DNA of 64,000 nucleotides. It comes from Coccinella septempunctata. Lineage: Eukaryota > Arthropoda > Insecta > Coleoptera > Coccinellidae. A model generated the notes under the pieces. It did no database searches, was not told the DNA's origin, and worked only from the letters and a program-made list of their open reading frames with translations. A program made the translations under genes and the position numbers. Of the stretch, positions 1 to 11,933 are shown one piece after another; within the stretch, counting starts at the first letter, position 1; each line of letters begins with the position of its first letter. The stretch spans positions 24,160,501-24,224,500 of the forward strand of contig NC_058196.1 in NCBI RefSeq assembly GCF_907165205.1. Direction: 5' to 3'.

Positions 1-254
1 AATAAGGTAAAATTTTCATTTAAATTCACGGGTACTGTGATTTATAGTTCGTTCTAAATTCTTAGATATCCGTTAAAAACTTCATGTCAATATAAATTAA
101 TCCTGCAGAGCTACGCTTGTTTTTAAAAACATACAACGATAACTTTTCGATTTTACCATGTCCAATAAAATAAGTATATTAATATATTATCTAGATCCCA
201 GTAATACCTTTCGGTGTATGGGGTTTTATCTATTTACAATAGAACAATTTAAGG

Positions 255-960
255 GTAAGTTCTGCAGAATTTTGCCATTTGCCCCTGTTTGCCGTCAGTA
301 GTTTTGCCTCATCCATGCTTCTTCCTTTTCTTATGACTTCCTTTCTAATTATGTCTTCCCATGTTTGTTGGGGGTCCTCCTGTCTTCGGTTTAGACACCA
401 TTTTTGTTTTCCATATCTGTTTGATCGGTCTATTCACTTCCATCCAAATCTCCCCACCATCCTAGCTGTCTTTCTCCTGCATACTTCTCCAGAGATTCTG
501 CCACTATATTAGTTCCGCTCTGACGTCTTCGTTTCATCTGTCTCTCCCAGTTATTCCTTTTATTCCCCTCAGGTACTTCTTTTCATCGCTTGTATTCTAC
601 TCCTTGTCCTGTGGGTGGTTGTCCATGTCTCACATCAGTCTAAACACAGTCCTATAACTGTCATCTTTGTTCTTCTTTATATTTCATCTTTTCTGTTGAG
701 AGCATAACACAGTTTGCTCGCTTTCTCAATCCATCATCTTCAATATTTACTCCCGAATAAGTGAAATGATTGGCATGTTCAATTTTTTCGCCATCTATCT
801 CCACTTATACCTCTCCTCCCTCCTCCAAGATTACCATCATCTTCGTCTTCCCTTTCTTGTTCATGCAATGTTCATTATACCGTTTACCCCGGTCTCGCCA
901 CACAAACATTCGCCCATCAGACTCATTCTGAACTCATCTATGAAGGAGCATAATCTCCAT
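255..960 (-). mobile_element. Non-LTR retrotransposon, reverse transcriptase C-terminal remnant
   Basis: Read on the minus strand, this stretch gives the post-catalytic part of a LINE reverse transcriptase in several frames. Around 880-740 the translation includes VEIDGEKIEHANHFTYSGVN, the usual block after the YADD palm. Around 420-270 it includes WEDIIRKEVIRKGRSMDEAK, the conserved terminal block found in many animal LINEs. Stops and frameshifts break the reading frame, so it is dead. The catalytic palm itself is not visible. Clade is uncertain (RTE- or CR1-like type). Confidence 0.75.
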
Positions 961-999
961 CTATGAGTGTTGTCTCATGTTCGAGAGCTCAACGATATC

Positions 1000-2887
1000 T
1001 TATACGCCGCTGCTCCCTACATCGCGGGTGCCTGGCATGGCGTATCTTCTTGCCCTTAAGTTGAAGCCTTCAAGCTTTTCAAGATTGTTTGTCCAGAAAC
1101 TGTACTAGCATTCATAAAAACCATATATATTTTCATTACACAAACGTATAGTATGTGTATTCTTTCTCCATGATAATAAAAATGAAGTCGGTCCTTATAA
1201 AATCCAAAAATAGGCCCGTTTATACATGCATTTCATTTATTCTTCTGGTCCAAAGTTCGCCATTATTCAACACCGAACTTTCAACTTGAATCACACGACA
1301 ACTAAAATTGCAAATTCGCGTGAACCGCCATTGTGGAATTAGGAGAACGATTCACATATAATTGTTCAGAACAATTTCTGTTTATTTATGTTACCTTCTT
1401 CGCGCTCTGCATATTCATTCTGTTGCAGAAAAGTTTAAGGGCATTATTTCACTGCAGTGGGCAATCAAATGCAGATGGTATGTTTGAAACAATTCCCATA
1501 TCAAAAGGTGAATTTGTCATAAAAGGAGCTAACCAAGCATGAGCTCGTTAATAATTTTCATTGGGTTTAGTTTCAAGGTGATTTCGAAAGCAGACATCTA
1601 GTTTCACTGAGAAAAAAGATTTCAATTAAAATCTGTTAGTTGGAGGCTGCGCATTGTGTCAATTAAAATGTTTTTCTGTTCGATTAAATGTTCCATTGAA
1701 CCGACAATTTTGAATGGTTCGTTCAATACATAAATATTTTTTTTTATAACAATAAGCTTCATGCAATATTGCCAACTCATCTTTTTCGTTGTGGTGATGA
1801 GGAACTGAGAAATATATTTGGTTAGTTATTTCGAACACATGGGTTCATTCCTCCAATACGTATTATTTTCCCAGTTATGAAACAAAGAGTTACAATAATC
1901 AAATAGAACATTTCTTCCAAATAATCGGTTTCATTACACCATCCCCACTGCTCGCACAGAACGAATTTAACGGTCCACACGGTCCACTTGCTTAGACAAC
2001 CCTACACCGTACGCCAAGAAGTGATCCAGACTCCTGTCAGATAAATATATGCGACATGCGATACGCGGAAATATGTGAAAAACTAGTGACTAGTGGTACC
2101 TACCTACCTATAATGAGTGAAAAAGTCAAAGACATTTTAATTTCTTCTCCTCATTAAATGATTTGAAGGTGAGTTGACTATATCAATTTTAACAGGTGCA
2201 TTGTTTTGGTTTTAGCAAAATATTTTCCGATGCATCAAATATCACGAAAAGAGCTATTTCATTATTGAGCTGGTTTGTTTTTTGATTGTAGGTTTAAGAT
2301 TCCTTATTTTTATTGTTTATGTTTATAGGGTTGATATTTATTCTGAATATAATAAATAATGAATATAATAACATATAACCTATAGTTGTTATAGTGGAGA
2401 TAAAAGTTTTTCATAAGTGATTTTTTTTTACAGGTAAATGTATTGATGACACTGCCTTCGATTTACTGGATGAGCAGACTGAAGGAACTGATTTCAAATA
2501 CGGGAATTCTCCTTATTTTTGATCAAAGTATGTAGGGAATAACAAAAAAAGAATCAAGGAATGATTGAATGAAGATGCTTCGAGATCAGATGTTTTAATT
2601 GATTTGAGTATAATGATCTTCACCATTCTGGAATATTTTCTTACTTCCTAAATATTTCTTTTTTATTGGCAGTGATCTCAATTATTTTACTGTGCAATAG
2701 TTCCTTAAAAATTATAATTGAAAGGTGAGAGTTATTATTTACTGGATTGAATTTGATGAATTCGTGAATTTATCAGAAAAAGATGTTTCGTTTTATCCTA
2801 CTGACTTGAACGAAAACAGTATTAGCGAAAACTTAATTTTGATTGACCAAACTGCAAGTCATATATAACGTTCCACCTTTCACCTTT
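1000..2887. other. Gene-poor AT-rich DNA, nothing recognised
   Basis: There are no convincing exons, RNA genes or repeat ends here. A 69-codon ORF at 1333-1542 (plus) has a hydrophobic central segment but no recognisable family and no flanking splice evidence, so I do not call it a gene. Confidence 0.5.
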
Positions 2888-2975
2888 CGATTTATATATA
2901 AATAAAAATAAATATATTTATATATAATTATATATGACTATATTGAGGAAACAACCTCCTTATCCTTATTATATA
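2888..2975. repeat. AT-rich low-complexity tract
   Basis: The sequence is a run of TATATA/AAATA words, interrupted once by a short GAGGAAACAACC stretch. It is simple low-complexity sequence and codes for nothing. Confidence 0.7.
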
Positions 2976-3784
2976 TATTATAGATTATTTATTGGAGGAT
3001 AGTTTGAGTTTTTCATTGTTTTGAACACTCCTTATGTATTTTATTTTCAAAAAATAAAATTTTTCATAAATCAATTTTTTGTCTACCACCCCTATCCCAA
3101 ACATATCAAATTGCATTGGAGTAATGCATTGATTCTATTGTGATAATTGAATGCGTTCCTCGATGCAAATAAGTGGTTTAATTGAGATAATCAAATGAAT
3201 TATTTGATGGAAGAGGAAATATGGTTCTAATAATCAAACTATTTTAGTAAGGTCAAATAAACCGAATTCGTTGCAATAAAGTAATGAAGTAATACATATA
3301 ATGAAATAAAATTGAATTGATACAACTAAAAAAAGTATTGTCCCAATAGTTTGGAAGCAATGACAGTTATTTAGTTGGTTCTATTAACTTAGCTACTTGA
3401 GGCTATATTTATTAAATTTTTTAATTGCCACAATGCTTTTTTTCACTCAGTGTTGGATGCATAAAATGAAAAAAGGGAGGATTATTGATTCTTTTCAATC
3501 TCACAATAAAAAAAAACAATTGCTCAATATTTTATTTAACTATTCAAAGTCCGATCCAAATAAGTCTATAGATGAGTACAAGTACGACTAACATCGTACA
3601 GTGTACAGATACAAATGTATTTGGCAAGACAAAATAAACCGCTGGTCAGAAGTTGAGGACATTGGATTAATTTGTGTTTTCTCTTCAGAAAAACACAATC
3701 TTCTTTGAAAAATGTACGTTTATATATAGAATTTTTCAGGTTCGAATAATAAGATTTCAAAGTATAAAATTCAACGAGAGTAAA

Positions 3785-4035
3785 ATTAACAACTGATTTC
3801 CACCAAGTTATCGAAAACATCCTGCTCAATTTGTTGCCAAGTTATGGCAGAAAATCTCAGAGCTGTTGGTCTATGGGCATTAAGTGCTCTTTGTAAATGG
3901 CGTGTGCTTGACCATATTTAGGTCAAGGGATCTTGGAGGTAATGCTCCACATGCTATTCCACATAGCCTGTTTTCCTGTCGTATCAGTTATCACCTGGGA
4001 TTTGTGTGGCAGTGCATTATCATCCATGAAAAGAA
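3785..4035 (-). mobile_element. Tc1-like transposase C-terminal remnant
   Basis: On the minus strand, translation around 4030-3955 gives LFMDDNALPHKSQV, the block carrying the second catalytic aspartate of Tc1/mariner-type DDE transposases. After a frame change comes PPRSLDLN (the usual third-acid block), then LQRALNAHRPTALRFSAITW and a trailing stretch typical of the C-terminus. Frames switch at least twice, so it is inactive. The N-terminal HTH and first acid are not seen. Confidence 0.72.
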
Positions 4036-4370
4036 ATTTTAAATAACATACGAATGTGGTTTTGATCTTAGTTTGAGTCACAATAAATTAATCTTTTTAT
4101 TGTTAGATTATAATAATGAAAGAGGAAAGTGTTCAGATATCTTTATTGCTCCTTGTATTTCCATATTTATGTATTCCAATTATTATCTTGGAACTAAATA
4201 TTCGAAAAATATCACAAATATATATTTATCGAAACGCATTAATAAATGAATAGAAAATTTTCATTGTACTAACAAATAAACAGAAGAAATGAATGACCTT
4301 TTGAATCGAATATGAAAAATTGTTAAAAGACTTATAAATTCAATCAGTCAACAATAAATAATTCAAAAAA

Positions 4371-5366
4371 TCAAGTTTCATCCAATTGTACAATGGAGCT
4401 ACATTTACTGATAACAGAAATCTCATCCACTTCCAAGAGCGTCTGTGGTAAATTGGGCATGAAAATGTGCAGTTGTCTCTTATCATTAACACAACACGAA
4501 TGTTTCTTATTTTCACGAGCATCTTCAAACTTTTCGGCATCTTCTTCCGATCCATCTGAAACTTCGTCCGATCTCGCTTTTCCCTTGTCAAAATTTATAG
4601 ATTTACACTTCAGAATCGAGTCATCGCTGCTGTAACAGTCTTCATCGAAATCTGACGTAAAACTGTCTTCTTCATCGTAAGTGAATCGATACTGGTTTCG
4701 GAAAGGCATAGTCGACTTTTCGAAGAATGTTTTAGCCCCAGAAATTACGCTTGCGGTGACAATCCTCGGTTTCCCGAAAGAAACCCTTTTGAACTTAGCG
4801 ATAGAATCGGAGCAAGAGCCGTTTTGCGTTGCCAAATCCAACCACATAAGCACTCGGTCGCTTAAAGACGTAAAATCATCATCGGCTTGCAACAGTTTAG
4901 TCCCGATCGGATAATTTCCCGCCAGGATGCTATTTCTTGAAGCATCTTCCATGTCAAAGGTGTACGATTTGGTCATCCTTCTGTACTTGCTTTCGTTAAA
5001 CTGCGATTTCAACCGAAATTCTTCTGGTTCGATACAAATTTCCTCCACCTTTTGTTGGTTTTCAAGGGGAGCCTTGAATTTTTTCTTCTTGGACGATTTT
5101 CTTCCTTTATTGTTCTTCACTGAATCTATCCTTAAACTCTTGAATTTCTTCAGACGCAACTTGACCGATGGAACCCTGAGGTGTGGAGCAGGGGGACTGT
5201 CAGATACCGACGATCTTGAGGACTTGGTTCTTGGTTTGGAGGTTTCTCTCGAAGATTTCCGATCGGATGTATCTGGTTTTTCTTGAAGAAGGACGTGACG
5301 ATGACCATCTTTCCAAACTGTCTTGACGAAGAGTGACCTGGTGCTGGATTCCCACAGGGCAGTCAT
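4371..5366 (-). CDS. Unrecognised 331-aa Ser/Lys/Asp-rich disordered protein
   Basis: This open frame runs from an ATG at 5366 to a stop at 4371. An in-frame TAA lies just upstream, so either this ATG starts the protein or a spliced exon joins here. I do not recognise the family. Residues 30-100 are rich in Ser/Lys/Arg and contain a nuclear-localisation-like basic run (KGRKSSKKKK, 87-96). Residues 229-280 are very acidic and serine-rich. A short helical segment with LMWLDLA lies near 173-179, and RQLHIFMPNLPQ near 297-308 looks like a conserved linear motif. There is no signal peptide or membrane segment. It sits on the same strand as VWA8, about 1.2 kb beyond its last visible exon, so it is either a separate gene or nested in a long VWA8 intron. 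Length and biased but non-repetitive composition suggest a real exon. A possible poly(A) signal (AATAAA) lies about 230 nt past the stop, near 4140. Confidence 0.6.
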   Translation of the reverse strand: MTALWESSTRSLFVKTVWKDGHRHVLLQEKPDTSDRKSSRETSKPRTKSSRSSVSDSPPAPHLRVPSVKLRLKKFKSLRIDSVKNNKGRKSSKKKKFKAPLENQQKVEEICIEPEEFRLKSQFNESKYRRMTKSYTFDMEDASRNSILAGNYPIGTKLLQADDDFTSLSDRVLMWLDLATQNGSCSDSIAKFKRVSFGKPRIVTASVISGAKTFFEKSTMPFRNQYRFTYDEEDSFTSDFDEDCYSSDDSILKCKSINFDKGKARSDEVSDGSEEDAEKFEDARENKKHSCCVNDKRQLHIFMPNLPQTLLEVDEISVISKCSSIVQLDET

Positions 5367-6600
5367 TGTCCGATACTGGTTCAAAGTTAGTTATCTTCTT
5401 TTTTATTGCGTTGTTTCTTTCATTTTCCATTCATAAAGTCTAATTGCTTATTTTTTACCTTATTAACTTTGTGTTTTCTAATTCTCATTGTTGTTTTTCA
5501 TTCAATATTGTTTTCTATTCGACATTTTCTTCACTTTGTTGTCTTATTAATTCCTCTATCGTTAGTTGCGAATGTTGAAATCGTTCAATTCTTACATCTT
5601 CACGTAGTTATTGTCACTTTATCACAGTTATCGACAACTCATCCGAAGTTTCGATACGGTGCGGTAACCAAGCGATTTCAGTCGGGTTTCTGTGGGGGAT
5701 TTCGGACTGCTGGGGTGGCTCGTACAAGAATGGGGACAAACTTCGAAGATTAACCGAAGATGCTCTCCGGGGACAGGTACGGTCTACCGCGTTGTGCGAC
5801 TGTCGCGTTCGTTCAAAACGGAATGGTGGAGAAACAGTCAGGACGATGGCTTTATACATTTTGACGTGATTTGCGATACACGTGATTCTTGGGGGGGAAA
5901 TAGTTTGCGCCAGTTCGTAGGGGGGGAAAAGGGAAGATGAATTGATTACGTTAATTCCTTAGATTTACCACGGAATCATGACTGGAATTAATTTATTCGC
6001 TAGATGATCCTTTCCAGGATTGACGAATTAATTTTTGTAGGTTTGAGCGATCCCTGTTTTGGAATTTCCGCCTTCATACGCAGCTTACCATGAAGGTTTA
6101 TCTTTTAAGCGAATGATTCATATTTTCTTCAGCTCTCAATATTTTATCTCTGCATTCTTCTTCTTCTTAACTCATTCAAAGTGAAAAAATGTATGCAAAG
6201 ATTTTTTCGGTTAGACTTAGGTGGTAAAACGCTAGGTGTCGCATTGATTAATACAATACTTCGATGCAGATGCTGACTTGCAATATAATATCTTTTATTT
6301 CATTTGGTCAACTACTTACTTTCTGGCAAATAATTGCTAAAGAATTAATTATCCTCAAGCTTTCTACTTTAACACACAAAGCGAAGACGCGCCAATCCAC
6401 TCTCAAAATAATTCGAGGACCAATATTTTTAGGGATATATGTGAAGTTGGTCTAGCGTTTTTCGATTTTCGCAAAAAAAAATTTTTTTGTGAATCAGCTT
6501 GAGAACTTATGCAATAAAAATATTTCAACAGCACAAAGTAGCACAAACCTCGAAATCCAAAATGAACCTTTTGAAAGGATAAAATTGGGTGTTTGAACAG
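5367..6600. other. Intergenic or intronic stretch between the 331-aa ORF and VWA8 exon 5
   Basis: The part at 5640-5940 is noticeably richer in GC and CpG than its surroundings and lies just upstream of the 331-aa ORF, so it may hold that gene's promoter and 5' exon. No further VWA8 exon was recognised here on the minus strand. Several short ORFs on both strands are judged to be chance. Confidence 0.4.
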
Positions 6601-6607
6601 AACTTAC

Positions 6608-7627
6608 CTGGTAACTAAACATATTGACATCTCTAGCCTGAAATCTAGACCTTAAGGGTGGATCCAAGGGATTTCCTCTATATCTATAAACACAAACAAG
6701 TATTCCAATAACATTGTGGTAATTTGAATTATTGTAGCATCATTGTCACATTATAACAAAAATCTTGAACAATTTCTACCTTGGAACAGGAAGTCCTATG
6801 GCAATAACCCTGAAATTTTCATCAACTCTTACAAGCTTCCATTTATTCATTTCCTCTTCCCCATATTTCTGTGAGCAATAAATCATCAATAGTCAAATAT
6901 ATAAAAAAATGAAAAGTTTAAGTACCTCAAGAAGCTCATCGTATCTATGTGCTGGAATCAGAGACCTACCGTCTTCCAGGTGCATTTCCCTATTTTCTAA
7001 CAAGTTATTCAACACTGGCAGCACATTTCTCTCAGCTTTTTCAATCCCATCTAAGACTAACACCCTGCCTTCAGTTGCTGCTCTCACTGCACTCTTTAAA
7101 TGCATGAGACATTAATGGCTTTTACTTAGGTGTATGCTGAGAATTTATTTATTATTACCTGGTCAAAATATTTAGCAGTGCCATCAATAATTTCCCTCCG
7201 TTGCTTTAGGTCAGACTCTGTTGTATCTCTACTCAACGAAATATATTCAAGTTCCCTGTTTGTCAACTCCAAATATTGCATTGCCAAGTGCCTTTTACTA
7301 GGTCCTGGTGGACCTAATAAGAATATATCTTGTCCTAATAAATCTTTCTTCATCATCCATTGTAGATGGTGTAAAGTGCTCTGGTTTTCATTTCCAGAAT
7401 CTGGGGAGTAGCAACATCAGACATCATGATCGGTGATCTAAATTTAACTTACAGTATTTCCTAGGAACATACTCTAGTTTTTGAACACTTTTGATTTCTT
7501 TCGTGATGTCTCCAATTGTTACAGATTCTGTTGAGTATGATGCATTGAGATTCTTCCTCGAAAAGTTAGGTCTATGTAAAATTCTATTCAAATTTCTTAA
7601 CTTTTCCGCAGCCCTGTCGAGGAACAT
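6608..7627 (-). CDS. VWA8: VWA8 (von Willebrand factor A domain-containing protein 8), first five coding exons
   Basis: The gene encodes a mitochondrial matrix AAA+ ATPase-type protein of roughly 1,900 aa in animals. Exons by splice signals: 7627-7453, 7400-7159, 7093-6926, 6868-6780 and 6683-6608, all GT/AG, joining in phase to 250 codons. The first ~30 residues are Arg/Lys/Ser-rich with no acidic cluster after position 8, as in a mitochondrial presequence. Exon 2 carries the glycine-rich nucleotide-binding loop LLGPPGPSKRH (residues 86-96), followed by YLELTNRELEYISLSRDTTE. Exon 3 carries the Walker-B-like VLVLDGIEKAE (150-160) and NNLLENREMHLEDG. Exons 4-5 give VDENFRVIAIGLPVPRYRGN and LDPPLRSRFQARD. 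These blocks are characteristic of VWA8. The middle and C-terminal parts, including the VWA domain, are absent: either the next intron exceeds 6.6 kb or this is a 5' fragment. Confidence 0.92.
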
Positions 7628-7830
7628 GATGTAAAATTTTCGATAATCAGAAAACTATTCTGAGGTTCAAAGGTCAGGGCAATGCGGATATCAAACACAT
7701 TTAGCAAACGCTAAAATTTAATTGAGATGATGAAATTATTTGAAATCCTTAGACCTTTCTGGATTGAGGTTAAATTAGGTACATTTGATCTACGGCTCTT
7801 TTCACCTACAATCATCAGGCCAGAATCATA

Positions 7831-7886
7831 GATTATAGAGTTAACTCCAAAGATATTGTGTAATATCTTTGGTTAACTCTATAATC
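7831..7886. repeat. Long near-perfect hairpin upstream of VWA8
   Basis: The left arm at 7831-7857 and right arm at 7862-7886 are inverted copies, identical except for a 2-nt indel, with a 4-nt loop. It lies about 200 bp upstream of the VWA8 start codon. The words CCAGAATCATA and CCAGAATTATG flank it as a short direct repeat. Confidence 0.85.
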
Positions 7887-7911
7887 TTTGGCCAGAATTA
7901 TGGAGGGTAGC

Positions 7912-7945
7912 CCCATTGAACTAAAACTTTCTTTAGTTCAATGGG
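7912..7945. repeat. Perfect 14-bp hairpin
   Basis: The arms CCCATTGAACTAAA and TTTAGTTCAATGGG are perfect inverted copies around a 6-nt loop. The hairpin is bracketed by the direct repeat GGGTAGCCC. Confidence 0.85.
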
Positions 7946-7989
7946 TAGCCCTCAATTGCGACGTTGCCGGCCTTACATCGGAGACATTT

Positions 7990-9265
7990 TTCATTTGAGT
8001 TTGTTGTTCACCCTAGGAGCATGATGTACATTTTTCAATTATAAGGAAACTATTAGTAATACTAAAATACATTAGGTAAAATTAGGAAAGTGACACATTC
8101 GAGAATCGAGCGCCTGGTAGGACCTGATTCAGAAAGCGGTCCATATGAACAATAAAAATTCATATTCTTAACAGTTAATCGAATAATTCATTTCTCAATT
8201 ATTTTTTCATGAAAGCAGACAACCTGTAAGATATATGTAGAAGCAACTTATTCGAAAATATACATCAATTGAAACTATATTACCTACTTTGTTTCATATC
8301 CTATCGACCTATCAACGAAAGAATCGAATTTATTAAAGAGGGATGTTTCATGCCACTTAAACTAACAGAAAAATATCCAGTGTTTAAATAACACAACTGC
8401 ATGACTTTTTATTGCAGTGTGAAATTATTTTACGACCTTATAATTAGCAGATCGTAGATCTTCATATAGATTCCCTTTAGTCCACCCTTCTTGGACGCGC
8501 CCTTATCTGTTTAGTTGGATCGGAGCATTTATTGAATTTTTTACTCAGTGGTGGTGCTTAGGCACAGAGGATATCTACAAATAAGGATTGTTCCTATAAT
8601 GATGGTAAAGAAATATCGAATAAAATTATAATAATGACAATACCATATGATTTTATTTTATTATTCGTAAAGGTTTTAGGGGGAACGAGTGAAAATTCAT
8701 AGAAGTGAATGTCTCTTCCCAGAGAAGTCGAAACATACAAAAACGAAACTGTAGACCGGTTTCGGAATCATTGTCCCTCGTCAGTACAGTGTAGCGCTAA
8801 ATATTCGAAACGGATTCAGAATTGTCGTTTCCAGTTTGATATTTCCGATGTGCTCGATTGGCGTAAGTACTGTGTAGGTACTACATTTTCACTTATACTT
8901 AGTTATAAAAAAAAGTGACGTTGACAGATGAAAATTAGTATGAAGTATGCAGCTATTTATTTCTTAAAAAAATCGTTATTCAAGTGAGAGTTCAGAATAA
9001 AATTGCACTGCATTGATGATGGGAAAATAATCCTGATTTATTCTATAACTAGATTCAATTTATGACTACCTCGATGAAAGAGAGGCAGTGAGGTTTCTAC
9101 ATGCTAAATTTGAACAGATTTGAACCTTACAGTTCGTGAAATCAACCCTTATAACGAGTCACCACTGAGTAGAGCAAACGACACGCAAAACTATGAATTA
9201 TCATTAATTACTCACTTTGAAGTCGACTCATCGTTATATGTTTCACACATACCATAACTTCTCAA
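7990..9265. other. Upstream region between VWA8 and IR-A
   Basis: This is the divergent intergenic region between VWA8 (minus) and IR-A (plus). It is AT-rich. I see no certain TATA box, exon or repeat boundary. A 69-codon ORF at 8709-8918 has no recognisable features. Confidence 0.4.
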
Positions 9266-11400
9266 ATGGCTTTGAAAAATTCTTCATTCTACGAAATGCT
9301 TGATATGACTTCAGCGGTAATCGGCAAACTGAATGTTTTCCAAGTTATTTTTTTATTGAGTACATATTCCGAGCCCTCTAAAACTATTTCACTTTCACCG
9401 ATAGAGGGTGATCTTTCTTTGGGAATGTCCTTAAGACAATGTTTACACATTGTGGGAAGTACTTTTTTCGATATTAATAAGGATATCATCAGCACTGAAT
9501 ATAAAAAATCGAGAACCTCTAAAATACCGAAAATTGGAATAGGTGAGAAGATATTTTTTAATGCTTTTACCAGTATCTGTTGTGTGTCGTGTTCAAAATT
9601 ATAATGTGAAACTTTGACATAACTCTGCTTTTTATAAACAAAAACGTGGTAATATAAGGCTTTAACTTTTATTCAACTGATACCTAACGTTTTGATTACC
9701 TATATTTATCATTGTCTTAAGATTGTGTTTTCTTTTCAGATTGGAGTAGAGGCGTTAACTGGACCTTCTACCTTTCCGAAGTATATTCTCTACATAATAT
9801 TTTCCACTGTTACGACAAAAACTACCTTTTAGAAATTGGAAGTTACGAAGACGTCAAAGAAGCATTTCAGATCATGAAGCAAATGAACTGTTGGAACCCA
9901 AATCAGAGAATCTTCATCTACTCGTCGTCCATTGCTGTCAACCAGTCAGCTGAACTCCTTCAGATGATCAGTTTAACGCAAAAACAGATGCTCAGCAACG
10001 TTGTCTTAATGCTCCCAACTAGAGAGAAAAAATTTGTCTTTCAATTATACTACTGGTCAACATGGGACAACGAAAAATGCGTTGGGCAACCTAAATATCC
10101 TCATTTCTTTAGTTGTCGATTTGGCAACGTAAGAGCTTTTCGGGAAAAAACTATAAATCCTTCCGCTTGCTCGCTGAACGTCAAAGCCATAGCTTGGCCT
10201 CCTTTTGTTTTGTATAAGGGCCAGAATGAAAAGGCATCCAGTCTAAAAAAAACTGAAAAAGCTCAACTGGGGGGTCTCGAAATAGAGATGATGAAGTTGG
10301 TGTCTGCTTTATTGGGGATTGGAGTAGAATATTATGTCTCAACGAAGGAGAATTGGGGAAGATCCTTCTTTAACGGAAGTTCGACAGAATCTATGGACGA
10401 ACTAATGACAAAACGAGTAGACATTGCAATTGGTTCGCTCACCATGAGTCTCTCCAGGTATTTGCTATTTGAAACGAGCATTCCATATAGTGAAGAATAC
10501 CTGGTATGCTGCGTCCCCTTCCTCAGCCATTTTGACAAATTATCAACTTTCCTGGACACACCAAGCTTGAATGTATACTTCTCCATCTACCTCATCTACG
10601 TCCTGCTCACTTCAACTGTTTGGGTAGCTGCTCAATTCAGTAAAAAAGAATTTCAAATATATAAGAACGGACCATCAGTCTTCCTTTACACTTTTGCAGC
10701 GATAATCGGCAATTCTGTGAGTATTTTACCGAAAACCAGAAGGGTGCGGTTGTTCTTCTTGATGCTGATGATATTTGAGCTCTTTTACGTCGCTTTTTAC
10801 CAATCCTTATTGACCAGTGTATTATCCACCCAAAAATTCGACCAGCAGATAAAGACTCTGGGAGATATACTCAAGAGGAATATGAACATATACAACCAAC
10901 CAGAGAACCATCGCTATCTCGAATTTCAACGAAACAAAATTGTTGAGGAGATTTCGAAACATTGGATCAACTGTAGGAATACTACGGAATGTTTGGAAGA
11001 TGTTTATAACAGCGACCAGAATGCTATATGTTTAGGGAGGAGCTACAAGAATTACATTACTCAAAATAGGGAGAGGGAAGGCAAACCCCCTCTTTATTGC
11101 ATCAAGCAACCGGTTATATCTTATCCTGTGGTGATGATAATGCGGAAATCATTACCGTTCAAGAAAAAAATTGATGATATTATAGGTAGAGTAAGTGCTT
11201 CAGGTCTAATTAGCAAGTGGACTTCCTCCATGTTTTATAACAGTACCAAGCAGTCCCTCTATGTACCGAAGGCTTTTTCAGGAATTTTAAGGTTTTCGCA
11301 TTTGAAACCAATATTTTTATTGGTAGGCATAGGTTTCTGCATCGCTTGGTTAGTGTTAATAACTGAAAAATTGTGCTTTTATGTTTTGAAAAAAATATAA
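9266..11400 (+). CDS. Ionotropic receptor IR-A (divergent insect IR), two exons, 645 aa
   Basis: Chemosensory ligand-gated cation channel subunit of the insect ionotropic receptor family, related to ionotropic glutamate receptors and expected in the dendritic membrane of sensory neurons. Exon 1 is 9266-9542, then GTGAGA; exon 2 begins after TTTTCTTTTCAG and spans 9740-11400. The intron is phase 1. The start is the first ATG of the open exon. Order of parts: divergent N-terminal domain (1-265); S1 ligand lobe (about 267-368) with GGLEIEMMKLVSALLG and a LSRYLLFETSIPYSEE block whose Arg aligns with the glutamate-receptor ligand Arg; M1 (about 369-391); a pore loop without the channel-filter SYTANLAAF type; M2 (about 429-450), FELFYVAFYQSLLTSVLS; S2 lobe with paired cysteines; M3 (about 613-640); very short cytoplasmic tail. 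Length fits the family. It reads as a divergent, non-co-receptor IR. The specific subfamily and ligand are unknown. Confidence 0.9.
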
Positions 11401-11933
11401 ATTGTTTCTTGAAATGCTTCCTCAATTATTCCACATTATTCTCGAATACTAGTTGGAATTGGTTAATTGATTGAAAGGGTGAATTTTCAAAATAGGTTTG
11501 TTAATCCCAGAGCCTATCCTTTGAACAATTTTGATACAACTTGTGGTTTATTTTAACATATGGTTTTCAATTTTTTTCAAATCTACTACTACTGAACCTT
11601 TTTTAGTCGATAAAGGAAGTATAATCTAACTGAAATTGATTATTTAATGTTTTTTTTCCCCAGTTTCCAAGCCTCAAAATGGATCGATATGAGCTGAAAA
11701 ATGAAAGGAATTTTATAAAGTTGTGCTGAAAGGCTGAACCAGAAAATTGTGAACTTTGCTTCTTCTGAAAGATGTTCAAACTGAACTACAATAGTGACTT
11801 ACGTAAATTAGGATAATTCAAACTGAAAAAATTGCAAGGCAACAAAAAATAATCTTGTAAACTAATCCATTTTCACATATGGTAGACAAAAAAATTATTT
11901 CAACTTTCTTAGTAACGTCTTAGTTATTTTCCG
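11401..11933. other. Convergent 3' intergenic region between IR-A and IR-B
   Basis: These 533 bp separate the stop codons of two genes that run toward each other. The stretch is AT-rich, with T-tracts on both strands that could serve 3' end formation. No gene is seen in it. Confidence 0.5.

Noticed and set aside
4393..5286. Three plus-strand frames (80, 77 and 119 codons) opposite the 331-aa ORF
   Set aside because: They are antisense shadows of the longer, compositionally ordered minus-strand ORF and show no domain.
6909..7411. Plus-strand frames of 68 and 93 codons
   Set aside because: They lie opposite VWA8 exons 2 and 3 and are antisense shadows.
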